The notes: generated by a model not told the origin, from the letters alone. Shown: positions 1 to 8,518, numbered from the stretch's first letter. The stretch: DNA of 64,000 nt from Planococcus salinarum (GCF_007004625.1 NZ_VIFV01000013.1:1-64000); one strand, 5' to 3'. Translations and numbers: made by a program.

Positions 1-121
1 TTGCCGCCCGCTTCCTTCAGATTCCACGTCGCCGTGGACACCCTTGCGCTTGGCTAACTGTTACTTCTGCCTTCACAGTTCGGGACTCGCACCCTATAGA
101 TTACGCCCATGCCGGGCACAC
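1..121 (-). ncRNA. Group IIC intron RNA, 5' end (partial, runs off the left edge)
   Basis: Read on the minus strand from 121 downward, the sequence starts GTGTGCCCGGCATGGG and continues with the GGGTG-GAGTCCCGAACTGTGAA and AAGGGTGTCC...GGAATCTGAAGGAAG elements of domain I. It closely matches my memory of the Oceanobacillus iheyensis group IIC intron. It lies just after the hairpin and T-run of a rho-independent terminator, which is the usual target of IIC introns. Only the first ~120 nt of the RNA are in the window; any intron-encoded reverse transcriptase/maturase lies outside. The exact splice boundary (121 or 122) is inferred from the GTGTG start. Confidence 0.9.
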
Positions 122-122
122 C

Positions 123-156
123 AAAAAGACACCCGGGGACTTGCTCCCCGCGTGTC
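123..156 (-). terminator. Rho-independent terminator of the DUF3817 gene and target of the group IIC intron
   Basis: Arms GACACCCGGGGA and TCCCCGCGTGTC pair with one mismatch around a short loop, and five T residues follow on the minus strand. The stem touches the TAA of the upstream gene. The intron RNA starts one or two bases after the T-run. Confidence 0.85.
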
Positions 157-459
157 TTAAGCTGCTTTCAGTTGTTTCCAGTTTTCGAGCCTTCTGTCCA
201 AAACAAAATTGCCGAACGGGATAAATGCCACCGCGATAGCACCGATGGCAAAACGGAACGGCCATCGTACGGCGAAAGTGGCGTAGATCGTCATCAGCAC
301 ATAAACCGTAAACAAGCCGCCATGAACGGCGCCTACGACACTGACCGCTTCCGGCATGCCAAACAAATATTTCAGCGGCATCGCAATAAACAAAAGAAGC
401 AACAACGATCCGCCTTCAACTATACCCATAAAACGAAATTGACCTAACGCATTTTTCAA
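157..459 (-). CDS. DUF3817 family small membrane protein
   Basis: A 100-residue protein with three hydrophobic segments (about residues 13-33, 40-65 and 70-90), which fits the DUF3817 family of small integral membrane proteins found widely in Bacillales and Actinobacteria. The molecular role of the family is unknown. The chosen start is a TTG preceded by GAGGAG at nine bases. The gene is monocistronic: it ends in a terminator that a group IIC intron has invaded, so the coding sequence itself is intact. Assignment to the family is by overall sequence character (conserved VGAVHGGLF stretch near residue 42), without a profile search. Confidence 0.8.
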   Translation of the reverse strand: MKNALGQFRFMGIVEGGSLLLLLFIAMPLKYLFGMPEAVSVVGAVHGGLFTVYVLMTIYATFAVRWPFRFAIGAIAVAFIPFGNFVLDRRLENWKQLKAA

Positions 460-625
460 ACTCTTCTACTCCTCACTCATTCTATCCATCATTATAGAAG
501 AGGAGCTCCCACCACTACAAGCGGATTACGGGAAAAGCAGCGAAAAAAGTGGGCCATCCTCAAACTTCCGTCACATCTTCTCTCCTGTTACGGCAGAGTT
601 TCATTGCAACTTGGTTATGCCAGCA

Positions 626-1819
626 TCAATTCAGCTTCACAAACAGGACTTTCAAATAATTGCCTTCTGAAAATTTCGGATCCACCCGAAAATCCGGCGG
701 CAGGGAATATTCTTCGACGATCGTGTACTTCCTCCCCAGGTCCTTGAATGCCCGGCCAATAAACCCTTTGAACTTTTTCATGCCGAATGAAGCGCTGTTG
801 GTTGAAGCCACAATGACGCCGCGATCTTCTGTAATGGCAATCGCTTCTTTCATCAGGTTTGTGTAATCCTTCGACGTGCTGAACGTATATTTTTTTGAAC
901 GCGCAAAGCTGGGCGGGTCAAGAATCACAATATCGAACTTCAATTCCTTGCGCTTGGCATATTTGAAGTAATTGAAAACATCCATGACAAGGATGTCCTG
1001 GCTTTCATAATCGATCCCATTGACACTGAACTGTTCAATCGTTTTGGCATTGCTTCTCTTTGCCAAATCGACACTTGTGGTCTTGGCTGCTCCGCCGATG
1101 GCCGCGGCAACGGAAAAAGCGCCGGTATAGGAAAAAGTATTTAAAACCGTTTTTCCTTCAGCATACTTCTCTTTGATGGCCTGACGGACTTCCCGCTGAT
1201 CGAGGAATATCCCGGTCATCGCCCCATCATTCAAATAGATGGCGAAATTGACGCCATTTTCTTTGACGATCAATGGAAACTCCCCGCGCTCCCCCGCTAC
1301 AAAATCGTCGTCTTCAATGTACTGCCCTTTTGTATCAAAGCGTTTTTTCTCATAAATCCCTTTGAAATCGGCCACGTTGTGCAGTGCTGCGACAAGCTGT
1401 TCCTTGAACGAATAGACGCCTTCGCTGTACCAGCTTACCAAGAAATACTCATCGTAATAATCGATGATCACACCGCCAAACCCGTCCCCTTCCCCATTGA
1501 ACAACCGGAACGCATTTGTATCCGGATCGTTGAAGAAGTCGCGGCGGCGACGCAATGCGTCAATCAGCTTCCGCTCGATAAATGCCTGGTCAACCTCTTC
1601 TTCTGCCTTTCGGGTCAATACCCATCCGACGCCTTTGTTCTGGTTGCCGTAATAGCCTTTTGCCACAAATCGCCCCTGTTTGTCTGTCAGCTTCAGAATC
1701 GTGCCTTCTTCTTTCAAAGAGTCGATGTCCTCAAGCGAATCTTTTGTGATCAGGGGATATCCTCCGGCAATCTCAACTTTCGATTTATCGTTCAACTTAA
1801 TCGTCAATTCCTTTTTCAT
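626..1819 (-). CDS. Class I SAM-dependent rRNA (cytosine/guanine) methyltransferase, RlmI/YwbD-like
   Basis: A 397-residue cytoplasmic enzyme. Residues ~1-75 form a PUA-like RNA-binding domain, followed by a linker and a Rossmann-fold methyltransferase. The SAM-binding motif I is seen as TVLNTFSYTGAFSVAAA (about residues 223-240), and DPPSFARSKK (about 301-310) is the catalytic-region motif IV of the RlmI/RlmK group. It probably methylates 23S rRNA; the exact target base cannot be read from sequence (E. coli RlmI makes m5C1962, but Bacillales YwbD-type proteins are less well studied). The ATG start has a GGATGAGG ribosome binding site. It stands alone between a promoter with an inverted repeat and the upstream intergenic region. 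Confidence 0.85.
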   Translation of the reverse strand: MKKELTIKLNDKSKVEIAGGYPLITKDSLEDIDSLKEEGTILKLTDKQGRFVAKGYYGNQNKGVGWVLTRKAEEEVDQAFIERKLIDALRRRRDFFNDPDTNAFRLFNGEGDGFGGVIIDYYDEYFLVSWYSEGVYSFKEQLVAALHNVADFKGIYEKKRFDTKGQYIEDDDFVAGERGEFPLIVKENGVNFAIYLNDGAMTGIFLDQREVRQAIKEKYAEGKTVLNTFSYTGAFSVAAAIGGAAKTTSVDLAKRSNAKTIEQFSVNGIDYESQDILVMDVFNYFKYAKRKELKFDIVILDPPSFARSKKYTFSTSKDYTNLMKEAIAITEDRGVIVASTNSASFGMKKFKGFIGRAFKDLGRKYTIVEEYSLPPDFRVDPKFSEGNYLKVLFVKLN

Positions 1820-1855
1820 AAAACCTCATCCTATCTGCATAAACCCATTTATCAT

Positions 1856-1895
1856 ATAATAAGTGTAATACAAAGCCTCTCCCAATACACTTATT
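1856..1895 (-). promoter_or_regulatory. Candidate promoter of the rRNA methyltransferase gene with a 10-bp inverted repeat
   Basis: On the minus strand TTGGGA (1885-1880) and TATTAT (1861-1856) are 18 bp apart. A perfect 10-bp inverted repeat, AATAAGTGTA (1858-1867) and TACACTTATT (1886-1895), touches the -35 box and overlaps the -10 box. This placement suggests an operator, but no family of regulator can be named. Confidence 0.35.
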
Positions 1896-1955
1896 TCTAC
1901 GGAAAAACAGGCGGGGAGGGAAGACTGTGATTTCAAGCACTGAATTCTGAACAAC

Positions 1956-1995
1956 AAAAAAAGACGTTTTGCACTTTCTCTGTGCGAAACGTCTT
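1956..1995 (-). terminator. Rho-independent terminator of the STAS-like gene
   Basis: Fourteen-base arms AAGACGTTTTGCAC and GTGCGAAACGTCTT pair (one G-U), followed on the minus strand by a T-run. Confidence 0.8.
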
Positions 1996-1999
1996 TTGC

Positions 2000-2356
2000 T
2001 TATTCTCCAATCCATTCCCAGGCTGCTTCCATCTGATCGATATCGAAATGCTTCGTTTTGATGGAAGGCAGTAAATCACTGGCTTCAACCATTTTTTCAA
2101 CTGCTTTGTCATCACTGATTACGGCCAGCTTATTGTATTGGCTCCAACGCTTGACATCAATTTTCAGCTCTTCGACCAATGCTTTGAAAGATGCACTTTC
2201 AAAATGATAGAGGATGGCATAAAGATTGAACTCCCCTTTTTCCGAAAACTTTTCTTGTATAACTTTATCGAGTTTCAATAAGTCATCTTCTGTTACGTGT
2301 CCTTCGATTTCCACTGCAATTGTCTCCATGTTTTTGCTCGGCACTAAAGTCAGCAT
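2000..2356 (-). CDS. SpoIIAA-like / STAS-fold protein
   Basis: A 118-residue soluble protein of the SpoIIAA-like (DUF3478) group: alternating beta/alpha pattern, an N-terminal strand (TIAVEIEGHVTEDDL, about 11-25), and the LYAILYHFES and KLAVISDD strands typical of the fold. Such proteins carry a STAS/CRAL-TRIO-like fold and are thought to bind lipid-like ligands or act in signalling; no specific role is known. The start has an excellent GGAGGGG site eight bases upstream. The gene is single, with its own terminator immediately after the stop. Confidence 0.75.
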   Translation of the reverse strand: MLTLVPSKNMETIAVEIEGHVTEDDLLKLDKVIQEKFSEKGEFNLYAILYHFESASFKALVEELKIDVKRWSQYNKLAVISDDKAVEKMVEASDLLPSIKTKHFDIDQMEAAWEWIGE

Positions 2357-2458
2357 TTTCCTGCCCCTCCCTGAATGTTATCGTATTATTCTATTCCCTA
2401 TTCTCAGGCCGTCAAACTGACAGTTGTTTTCCAAATTCTACGGAGTTTCTGCACGCAA

Positions 2459-2496
2459 TAAAAAAATGCTTTGAAACCCAAAGGGATCAAAGCATT
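2459..2496 (-). terminator. Rho-independent terminator of the first brnQ gene
   Basis: Arms AATGCTTTGA (2465-2474) and TCAAAGCATT (2487-2496) pair perfectly, with a T-run on the minus strand. Confidence 0.85.
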
Positions 2497-2516
2497 TTTC
2501 AAGCTTGGCAATTTGT

Positions 2517-3887
2517 TCAATCCTGTTGATCAGCCGATACTACCCCTTCACCGCCGCTGAAGCGGGCGATGATTCCGGTAATGAGGATAGTGATTATTGC
2601 CGGCAACAGCCAGCCGAGACCTTCACTGTACAAAGGAAGAACCGCATCGTAAAAGTCGATGACCGCCTGCAGCCAACCAGGGTTTTCAAGGTTGAGGGAA
2701 GCTGTCAGCGTCTTCATCCCATCGATAATGGCGATAAAAAAAGTGACGAAGATTGCAGCCGCGTAAACAAGGCGGCGGTGCTTAAACAATGGAGACAGGA
2801 ACGCGAGCATGATGAGCACAATTGCCAGAGGATACAGGAACAGCAGAACGGGAATTGAAAAGGCAATGATGTTCGCCAGCCCGGCATTCGTAACAACCAA
2901 TGAAAAGACGGAGAAAATCACGACATAGATTTTGTAATTGATCATCGGCGTCAATTTGTTGAAGAAGCCTGCATTCGCCACAATCAGGCCGACTGCAGTC
3001 GTCAGGCAGGCCAATGTGATGATAACTGCCAGCAACAACATGCCGAACGTGCCAAAATAATGGGAGGAAGCGCCGCTCAAAACCGGTCCGCCGGTATCCA
3101 GCAGACCAAGCGTAGATGTGCTGGTAGCACCAAGATAAGCAATGCCTGTATAGACAATCGCCAAAAGGGCCGCAGCAATCACGGCACTTTTCAAGGTTGC
3201 AGCCAGGACACCTTTTGCCGACTGCACCCCCAACTTGCGAACTGAGGCGATGACAATTATCCCGAAGACCAGAGATGCCAAGGCATCCATCGTGTTATAA
3301 CCTTCAAGAAATCCTGTCATAAAAGGATTGTTCACGTAATCGCCCTGTGGGGCACCAATTGCGCCCATCGGCATCACAGCAGCTGCCACCAGCAATACCG
3401 CCAGGGTCACGAGAATGGCCGGGGAAAGGAATTTCCCAATTTTATTGACGATTTCCAAAGGGTTTAACGATAACGACAGGGCAATGGCAAAAAAGATGAT
3501 GGAAAAAACGAGCAAGATCATCGATTCAGAACTGCCGGCTGTGAACGGGGCAATGCCAATTTCATACGCGACTGCGGCTGTCCGCGGCAATGCAAAAAAC
3601 GGTCCGATCGTTAAATACAGCAGAGCAGTGAAGACCAGGCCGTAAACCGGGTGGACCCTGCTCGAAAGATCACGCAAATCGTTACTTTTAGAAAAGCCGA
3701 GGGCCAATATTCCGAGCAACGGCAGGCCGACACCGGTAATCAGGAATCCGATGATGGCAATGCCGACGTCCGTCCCGGCGTATTGTCCCAATTGTGCAGG
3801 AAAAATAAGGTTTCCGGCACCAAAGAATAGAGCAAACAGCATCATGCCGATAATAAGGTAAGATTTAAAATTCAGATTTGTATCCAT
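2517..3887 (-). CDS. brnQ: Branched-chain amino acid:cation symporter BrnQ (copy 1)
   Basis: A 456-residue polytopic membrane protein with about twelve hydrophobic segments; it matches the LIVCS family, which imports leucine, isoleucine and valine with Na+ or H+. Family hallmarks visible are MMLFALFFGAGNLIFPAQLGQYAG (residues 15-38, given here in part: FALFFGAGNLIFP) and the GFLITGVGLPLLG segment. It is highly similar along its whole length to the second BrnQ gene at 6920-8284, so the two are paralogues. The ATG start follows an AGGAGG site. It is a single-gene unit with its own terminator. Which of leucine, isoleucine or valine it prefers cannot be told. Confidence 0.92.
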   Translation of the reverse strand: MDTNLNFKSYLIIGMMLFALFFGAGNLIFPAQLGQYAGTDVGIAIIGFLITGVGLPLLGILALGFSKSNDLRDLSSRVHPVYGLVFTALLYLTIGPFFALPRTAAVAYEIGIAPFTAGSSESMILLVFSIIFFAIALSLSLNPLEIVNKIGKFLSPAILVTLAVLLVAAAVMPMGAIGAPQGDYVNNPFMTGFLEGYNTMDALASLVFGIIVIASVRKLGVQSAKGVLAATLKSAVIAAALLAIVYTGIAYLGATSTSTLGLLDTGGPVLSGASSHYFGTFGMLLLAVIITLACLTTAVGLIVANAGFFNKLTPMINYKIYVVIFSVFSLVVTNAGLANIIAFSIPVLLFLYPLAIVLIMLAFLSPLFKHRRLVYAAAIFVTFFIAIIDGMKTLTASLNLENPGWLQAVIDFYDAVLPLYSEGLGWLLPAIITILITGIIARFSGGEGVVSADQQD

Positions 3888-4075
3888 CCGGGTTCCTCCT
3901 GAGGACGTAATGCATGTGGATTGAACCTTTCATAACATTAGATGATTCGATGCGTTACATTAGCCATCTTACAATATACAAGGCAAAAAGCAACTGATGA
4001 AACCAGTATCTTTCAAAGAATCTGTCTTTTTTCCCTGGATTCCATACCATACTTTGCAGAATATTCTTCCCATGT

Positions 4076-4109
4076 AAAAAGCTGGAGAAATGAATGCTTT
4101 TTCTCCAGC
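4076..4109 (-). terminator. Rho-independent terminator of the AIM24 gene
   Basis: Arms GCTGGAGAAA and TTTCTCCAGC with T-run on the minus strand, 30 bases after the stop codon at 4141. Confidence 0.85.
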
Positions 4110-4140
4110 TTCCTGCCATTAGATTAAACCTGAAGCCGGC

Positions 4141-4839
4141 TCAGCTGGAGCCGTTGCCCGCCGTATAGACTTCTTCAAACGGCTGCACGATGACAAACCC
4201 GTCACCCTGGAATTCCATTTGGATCGACTCCCCGCTGCCGCGACCGATAAACGTGCGGAAGCTGACGTCCGTCCGAAATTCCGGTGTCAGATTGCCCGAC
4301 CAGGCGACTGTCGCATTCGGATCGGTGATAACCGGCTGACCGGCTTTGACCAACAGGGTCAGCGGCTCGTAATGCGACGTAATGGCAACCCGCCCCTTGC
4401 CTTTCAGCGTGACGTTGAACAAACCGCCGGCCATCATGCCCGCCACTTTCCGCATCAATTTGGTCTCCCATTCGATGCCGGGTTCGAAGGCGAGCAGGTC
4501 GTTGCCGTTCACCGTAATCGTCTCGTTATTCAATTCAAAAATCGTAATTTTCTTACCCTGATCAGCGAGGTACAGGCGTCCCCGTCCGTCGGCTTTCATC
4601 AACGAAGTGCCTTCACCTGTCAACGCTTTTTTGAACATCGTACCGAGACCGTGTTCCAAAACCCCTTCCCGGGCAAACTTGAGCTGGCCCGTATAAGAAA
4701 TCATCGATCCGGCTTTTGCCCATACCAACCCATCAAGATTCACTTCCAGAATCCGTTCCGTCTCAAGTTCGAAATAATCATTTTCACGTTCGTCCTGTCT
4801 GGTTTTTTCAATGAATTCCCTGATTGTATAATTGCTCAT
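4141..4839 (-). CDS. AIM24 family protein
   Basis: A 232-residue protein of the AIM24 (TIGR00266-like) family, beta-rich with repeated glycine-containing strands (e.g. VLEHGLGTMFKKALTGEG near residue 60 and GGLFNVTLKGKGRVAI near 138). Bacterial members have no established function; the yeast relative is a mitochondrial inner-membrane organiser. The start at 4839 (MSNYTIREF) is chosen because GGAGG lies seven bases before it; a longer reading from 4899 adds 20 residues without a ribosome binding site. It is monocistronic and divergent from lrgA. Confidence 0.85.
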   Translation of the reverse strand: MSNYTIREFIEKTRQDERENDYFELETERILEVNLDGLVWAKAGSMISYTGQLKFAREGVLEHGLGTMFKKALTGEGTSLMKADGRGRLYLADQGKKITIFELNNETITVNGNDLLAFEPGIEWETKLMRKVAGMMAGGLFNVTLKGKGRVAITSHYEPLTLLVKAGQPVITDPNATVAWSGNLTPEFRTDVSFRTFIGRGSGESIQMEFQGDGFVIVQPFEEVYTAGNGSS

Positions 4840-5027
4840 GTCCATTCCTCCATTCTTTTCTATTCTATCTCTACGGACCAAGGAATGAAGAAGTTTCAAC
4901 CATTTGATTGATCTTCTCTCTCTGTTGACCGTTTTTTCGCTTTTCGATTGAAATACTGTAGAATAGCTTATTATGGAAAACTGCTCAGGTTCTTTTCAAT
5001 TCTGTAAGGAAAGGCGGCATTGGCGCT

Positions 5028-5402
5028 ATGAAAATCTTACTTTTCGTTCTGCAATTCATTTTTATATACGGCTTCTTTCTGCTCGGGCAATTAATGCGCG
5101 AGCTTTTTAATATTCCCCTTCCCGCCAGCATCATCGGATTTCTGCTCATGTTCAGCGCGTTATCGCTGAAGCTGTTTCCACTGCGCTTTGTGGAATCCGG
5201 CGCAACTTTGCTGCTGTCTTTTTTGCCTTTGTTCTTTATTCCCGCCACTGTCGGGGTAATCGAATACATATCTACATTTGCCGGCAAAGGGGCATTCCTG
5301 ATTGTCATCCTGATTTTCAGTACCTTGCTTACGATGGCCGCTTCGGGCTGGACCAGCCAATACCTCGCCCGCAAAACTGAAAAAGAACAGGGGGTCGAAT
5401 GA
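5028..5402 (+). CDS. lrgA: CidA/LrgA family holin-like protein
   Basis: A 124-residue membrane protein with four hydrophobic segments and the LrgA-family signatures GFFLLGQLMRELFNIPLPASIIG (in part: LFNIPLPASIIGF) and LLLSFLPLFFIPATVGV. LrgA/CidA proteins are small holin-like membrane proteins linked to murein hydrolase control, cell lysis and, in more recent work, pyruvate transport together with LrgB. The gene overlaps lrgB by four bases (ATGA), which is typical for this pair. Whether it acts as LrgA (anti-holin) or CidA cannot be decided from sequence; the pairing with an LrgB-type gene favours one functional LrgAB complex. Confidence 0.9.
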   Translation: MKILLFVLQFIFIYGFFLLGQLMRELFNIPLPASIIGFLLMFSALSLKLFPLRFVESGATLLLSFLPLFFIPATVGVIEYISTFAGKGAFLIVILIFSTLLTMAASGWTSQYLARKTEKEQGVE

Positions 5403-6094
5403 TGGAAACCTTGTCAGTTGCCTTTTTTTTCATCGCCTTGACATTTGCCGCCTATTTTCTGCTGAACCTTATTTACATCAAGTTCCATTATTCATTTTTA
5501 ATGCCTGCCTTGACCGCCACTTTCATCATTGTGCTGTTCTTATTGGCCACCGGCATCTCTTACGATACCTATATGATCGGCGGCGAGTGGATTGACCGGC
5601 TGCTGGGACCGGCAGTCGTTTCTTTGGCAATTCCTTTGTATAAACAGCGGAAACTTGTACTTGATAATGTGGTTCCGGTGCTGGCAGGCATCTTTGTGGG
5701 AGTTGTCACCGGGATGTCCACCGGCATCGCTCTGGCAAAGGCATTCGACTTCTCCCATCTTCTGATTCTGTCCGTGCTGCCGAAATCGATTACTACACCC
5801 GTTGCAATGGAAGTCTCCGAACAGCTGGGTGGAATCCCTTCCCTTGCGGCAGTGTTCGTGATGATTGCAGGATTCACCGGCATTATCCTCGGTCCGGCTT
5901 TTCTCAGATTGCTCCGCATCGAGAGTGCAATCGGCATCGGAATGGGCTTAGGGGCATCGGCTCACGGCATCGGAACAGCCAAAGCTCTGGAATACGGTCC
6001 GCAGGAAGCCTCCATCAGTTCTGTGGCCATGTCGTTGAGCGCTGTGTTCGGGTCGTTTCTCGCCCCTGTCTTTGTGTGGATTTTCTTTTTATAA
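5399..6094 (+). CDS. lrgB: LrgB/CidB family membrane protein
   Basis: A 231-residue polytopic membrane protein of the LrgB/CidB/YohK family, the partner of LrgA. Visible family motifs are LLGPAVVSLAIPLYKQ (about residue 69), SVLPKSITTPVAM (about 127) and GLGASAHGIGTAKAL (about 183). It is translationally coupled to lrgA by an ATGA overlap. A GntR-type regulator begins 106 bases downstream on the same strand, so that regulator may control this pair, but the arrangement (regulator after rather than before) makes this only an inference. In other Firmicutes LysR or LytSR regulators fill that role. Confidence 0.9.
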   Translation: MMETLSVAFFFIALTFAAYFLLNLIYIKFHYSFLMPALTATFIIVLFLLATGISYDTYMIGGEWIDRLLGPAVVSLAIPLYKQRKLVLDNVVPVLAGIFVGVVTGMSTGIALAKAFDFSHLLILSVLPKSITTPVAMEVSEQLGGIPSLAAVFVMIAGFTGIILGPAFLRLLRIESAIGIGMGLGASAHGIGTAKALEYGPQEASISSVAMSLSAVFGSFLAPVFVWIFFL

Positions 6095-6200
6095 CTATTT
6101 CGGATCCCTACAGAGATATACTGCATATTGCTGCTGCCATTTCCGCTTAATTGGCGTATAATGGAATAATATCAATCGTTTCAGAGAGGATAGATTTATT

Positions 6201-6854
6201 ATGCCGGTTCCAACTAACCATTCAAAACCTGTTCGCAGGAGTGCAAAAGAAAATGCATACTTCCAACTTGAACAATGGATCATTGACGGCACCCTGCAGC
6301 CAGGGGAAAAACTGACGGATATTGAACTGGCCCAGGCTCTTAACTTGAGCAGAACCCCCATTCGCGAGGCGCTTCAACTGCTGGAGGTGGTCGGTTTTGT
6401 GAAAATGTATCCAGGAAAAGCCACCACGGTCACGGAAGTCTTCAAAGAAGACATCAAGGATTTGCTGCCCGCGCTTGCTGTTTTGCAGGCTTTGGCCGGA
6501 GAACTCGCCGTGCCGAATATCACTGAAGAACAAATCAGCCGCCTGGAGGAAACGAATTTTCGTTTTGCTCAGGCGATTAAAGAAAAAGACAGTTTCAATG
6601 CGCTCAAAATTGACGAAGAGTTCCATCGAATCATTATCGAAGCGGCTCAGAATCCTTATATCACTACCATGCTGAGTCGCCTGCAATCCCATGTCAGAAG
6701 GCAATTTTTCCATCACTCGCTTGAACTGACGGAAGTTTCCTGGAAAGAGCATGAAGAGATCATTCAGGCATTCAAGGAAAAAGATGCCGAACGCCTGATT
6801 TCTCTGTCAAAAAACAATTGGATCCGTTCCATTGAAGAAATGAATGCAAAATAA
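6201..6854 (+). CDS. GntR family transcriptional regulator, FCD (FadR-type) subfamily
   Basis: A 217-residue DNA-binding regulator. Residues ~10-75 form the winged helix-turn-helix (LQPGEKLTDIELAQALNLSRTPIREAL is the classical GntR recognition region, seen at about 32-58). The rest is an all-helical FCD ligand-binding domain with the metal/ligand residues D in ALKIDEEFHRIII (about 137), H in EEFH and a later H in SHVRR (about 162). FCD regulators sense small organic acids. The neighbours are lrgAB upstream and, convergently, a BrnQ carrier; either could be its target. A strong bidirectional terminator follows. Confidence 0.9.
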   Translation: MPVPTNHSKPVRRSAKENAYFQLEQWIIDGTLQPGEKLTDIELAQALNLSRTPIREALQLLEVVGFVKMYPGKATTVTEVFKEDIKDLLPALAVLQALAGELAVPNITEEQISRLEETNFRFAQAIKEKDSFNALKIDEEFHRIIIEAAQNPYITTMLSRLQSHVRRQFFHHSLELTEVSWKEHEEIIQAFKEKDAERLISLSKNNWIRSIEEMNAK

Positions 6855-6866
6855 CAAATCACCAAT

Positions 6867-6907
6867 AAAAAAGCTGTTCGGAAGCAGACGCTTCCGAACA
6901 GCTTTTT
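6867..6907. terminator. Bidirectional terminator between gntR and the second brnQ
   Basis: Perfect arms of at least 15 bases (AAGCTGTTCGGAAGC and GCTTCCGAACAGCTT) flanked by A-run and T-run, serving both convergent genes. Confidence 0.92.
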
Positions 6908-6919
6908 CTTTTCTTTTCA

Positions 6920-8284
6920 TCAGTTTCTCACAGCTTCAACATCTGCCCCTTTTCTGCTTGGGACGAGAAGACCTGTGACCACAATTGTCAGCACAGCCGG
7001 CAACAGCCAGCCAAGTCCTTCATTGTACAGCGGCAAGACTGTTCCGTAGAAATCGATAATTGTTTGAAGCCAGCCGGGATTTTCCACACCAAGTGTTCCG
7101 GTGAGTGTTTTGAACCCGTCGATGATTGCGATAAAGAACGTAACAGTTATCGTTGCCACGTAAACGGGACGTGCATGGTGGAACAATGACGATGTGAACG
7201 CCAGAAGAATCAGGACGATGGCCAAAGGATACAGGAACATCAATACCGGAATGGAATACGTAATGATATTGGAAAGACCTGCATTTGCAACGATCAATGA
7301 AAAAACAGAGAAAATGACGACGTAAATTTTATAACTGACTTTAGGGGTAAGTTTATGGAAGAACTCCGAATTGGCTACAATCAACCCGATTGCAGTGGTC
7401 AGGCAGGCAAGCGTGATGATGACCGCAATCAACAATGTGCCGAACGTTCCGAAGTAATGGGCGGAAGCGCCGCTCAGCACCGGTCCGCCTGTTTCCAGCA
7501 GACCCAGGGTGCCGCTGCTCGTCGCACCCAGGAAAGCGATGCCCGCATAGACCGCGGCCAATAGCCCAGCTGCTACAAGCCCGCTTTTCAACGTCGCCGC
7601 AAGCACACCTTTCGGGGATTTTACTCCCATTTTATGAATCGCAGCTATGACAATAATCCCGAATACCAATGACGCCAGCGCATCCATTGTGTTATAGCCT
7701 TCCAGGAAGCCTGTCATAAAGGCGTTATCGAGATAACCTCCCTGTGGTGCACCGGCTTGGCCCATCGGCGTGATGAAAGCTGCTGCCAATAACACAGCCA
7801 ACGTGACCAAAATTGCCGGGGACAGGAATTTCCCGATACTGTCGACAATTTTAGAAGGATTCAATGATATTACCAAAGCGATGGCAAAAAAGACGATGGA
7901 GAACACCAACAAGACGGCAGCGGCAGAACTCTCACCGACAAACGGAGCGATTCCCACTTCGTACGCAACAGCGCCCGTTCTTGGAAGAGCAAAAAACGGT
8001 CCGATCGTCAAGTACAGCAACGAAGTGAAAAGAACACCGTACAGAGGATGCACCCGGCTCGAAAGATCCTGAAGGTCTTCACTTCTCGAATAGCCGATTG
8101 CCACAATTCCCAGAAGCGGCAATCCCACACCTGTTATCAAAAATCCGATTATTGCAATCGCTACTTCTGTTCCTGCGTATTGGCCGAGTTGCGCCGGAAA
8201 AATCAAATTGCCTGCCCCGAAAAATAATGCGAATAACATCATTCCGACAACTGCGTACGACTTAAATGATAATTTGCTGTCCAT
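6920..8284 (-). CDS. brnQ: Branched-chain amino acid:cation symporter BrnQ (copy 2)
   Basis: A 454-residue paralogue of the carrier at 2517-3887, aligned without large gaps; same FALFFGAGNLIFP motif near residue 17, same ~12 membrane segments, and near-identical stretches around GFLEGYNTMDALASLVFGI and LTACLTT-like helices. It imports branched-chain amino acids with a cation. The two copies differ most in the C-terminal tail and in the loop around residue 110. They are separated by AIM24, lrgAB and gntR, not adjacent, so this is either an old duplication or acquisition of a related copy. ATG start with GGAGG site. Regulation by the convergent GntR regulator is possible but unproven. Confidence 0.92.
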   Translation of the reverse strand: MDSKLSFKSYAVVGMMLFALFFGAGNLIFPAQLGQYAGTEVAIAIIGFLITGVGLPLLGIVAIGYSRSEDLQDLSSRVHPLYGVLFTSLLYLTIGPFFALPRTGAVAYEVGIAPFVGESSAAAVLLVFSIVFFAIALVISLNPSKIVDSIGKFLSPAILVTLAVLLAAAFITPMGQAGAPQGGYLDNAFMTGFLEGYNTMDALASLVFGIIVIAAIHKMGVKSPKGVLAATLKSGLVAAGLLAAVYAGIAFLGATSSGTLGLLETGGPVLSGASAHYFGTFGTLLIAVIITLACLTTAIGLIVANSEFFHKLTPKVSYKIYVVIFSVFSLIVANAGLSNIITYSIPVLMFLYPLAIVLILLAFTSSLFHHARPVYVATITVTFFIAIIDGFKTLTGTLGVENPGWLQTIIDFYGTVLPLYNEGLGWLLPAVLTIVVTGLLVPSRKGADVEAVRN

Positions 8285-8395
8285 CGATTTTCCTCCTTTT
8301 AACCTTTTCTGATTTTCTTTTATGGGGTCGCATATATATTATTCAAATATATTAATGAGACTCGAAATATTTTTTGCGATATATTGCATAATGTA

Positions 8396-8423
8396 ATAAT
8401 ACAACTTATTCTCGAAAAATCAA
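8396..8423 (-). promoter_or_regulatory. Candidate promoter of brnQ copy 2; rest of the 8285-8624 gap
   Basis: On the minus strand TTGATT (8423-8418) and TATTAT (8401-8396) are spaced by 16 bp, about 110 bases before the start codon. The remainder of this A+T-rich gap holds only the exporter-operon terminator (8519-8559). I see no small gene, T-box or known riboswitch in it. Confidence 0.3.
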
Positions 8424-8518
8424 CCGCTATTCCTATAAATACTTTGACAATTTTCCATTCCAATATAAAAGGTAAAAAAATCGCCTCAATGTGTAATTTT
8501 TTTGAAATAATATCAAAA

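Noticed and set aside
3888-4140. T-box or leucine-responsive leader in front of brnQ copy 1
   Set aside because: No T-box sequence (AGGGTGGNACCGCG) or specifier stem is visible.
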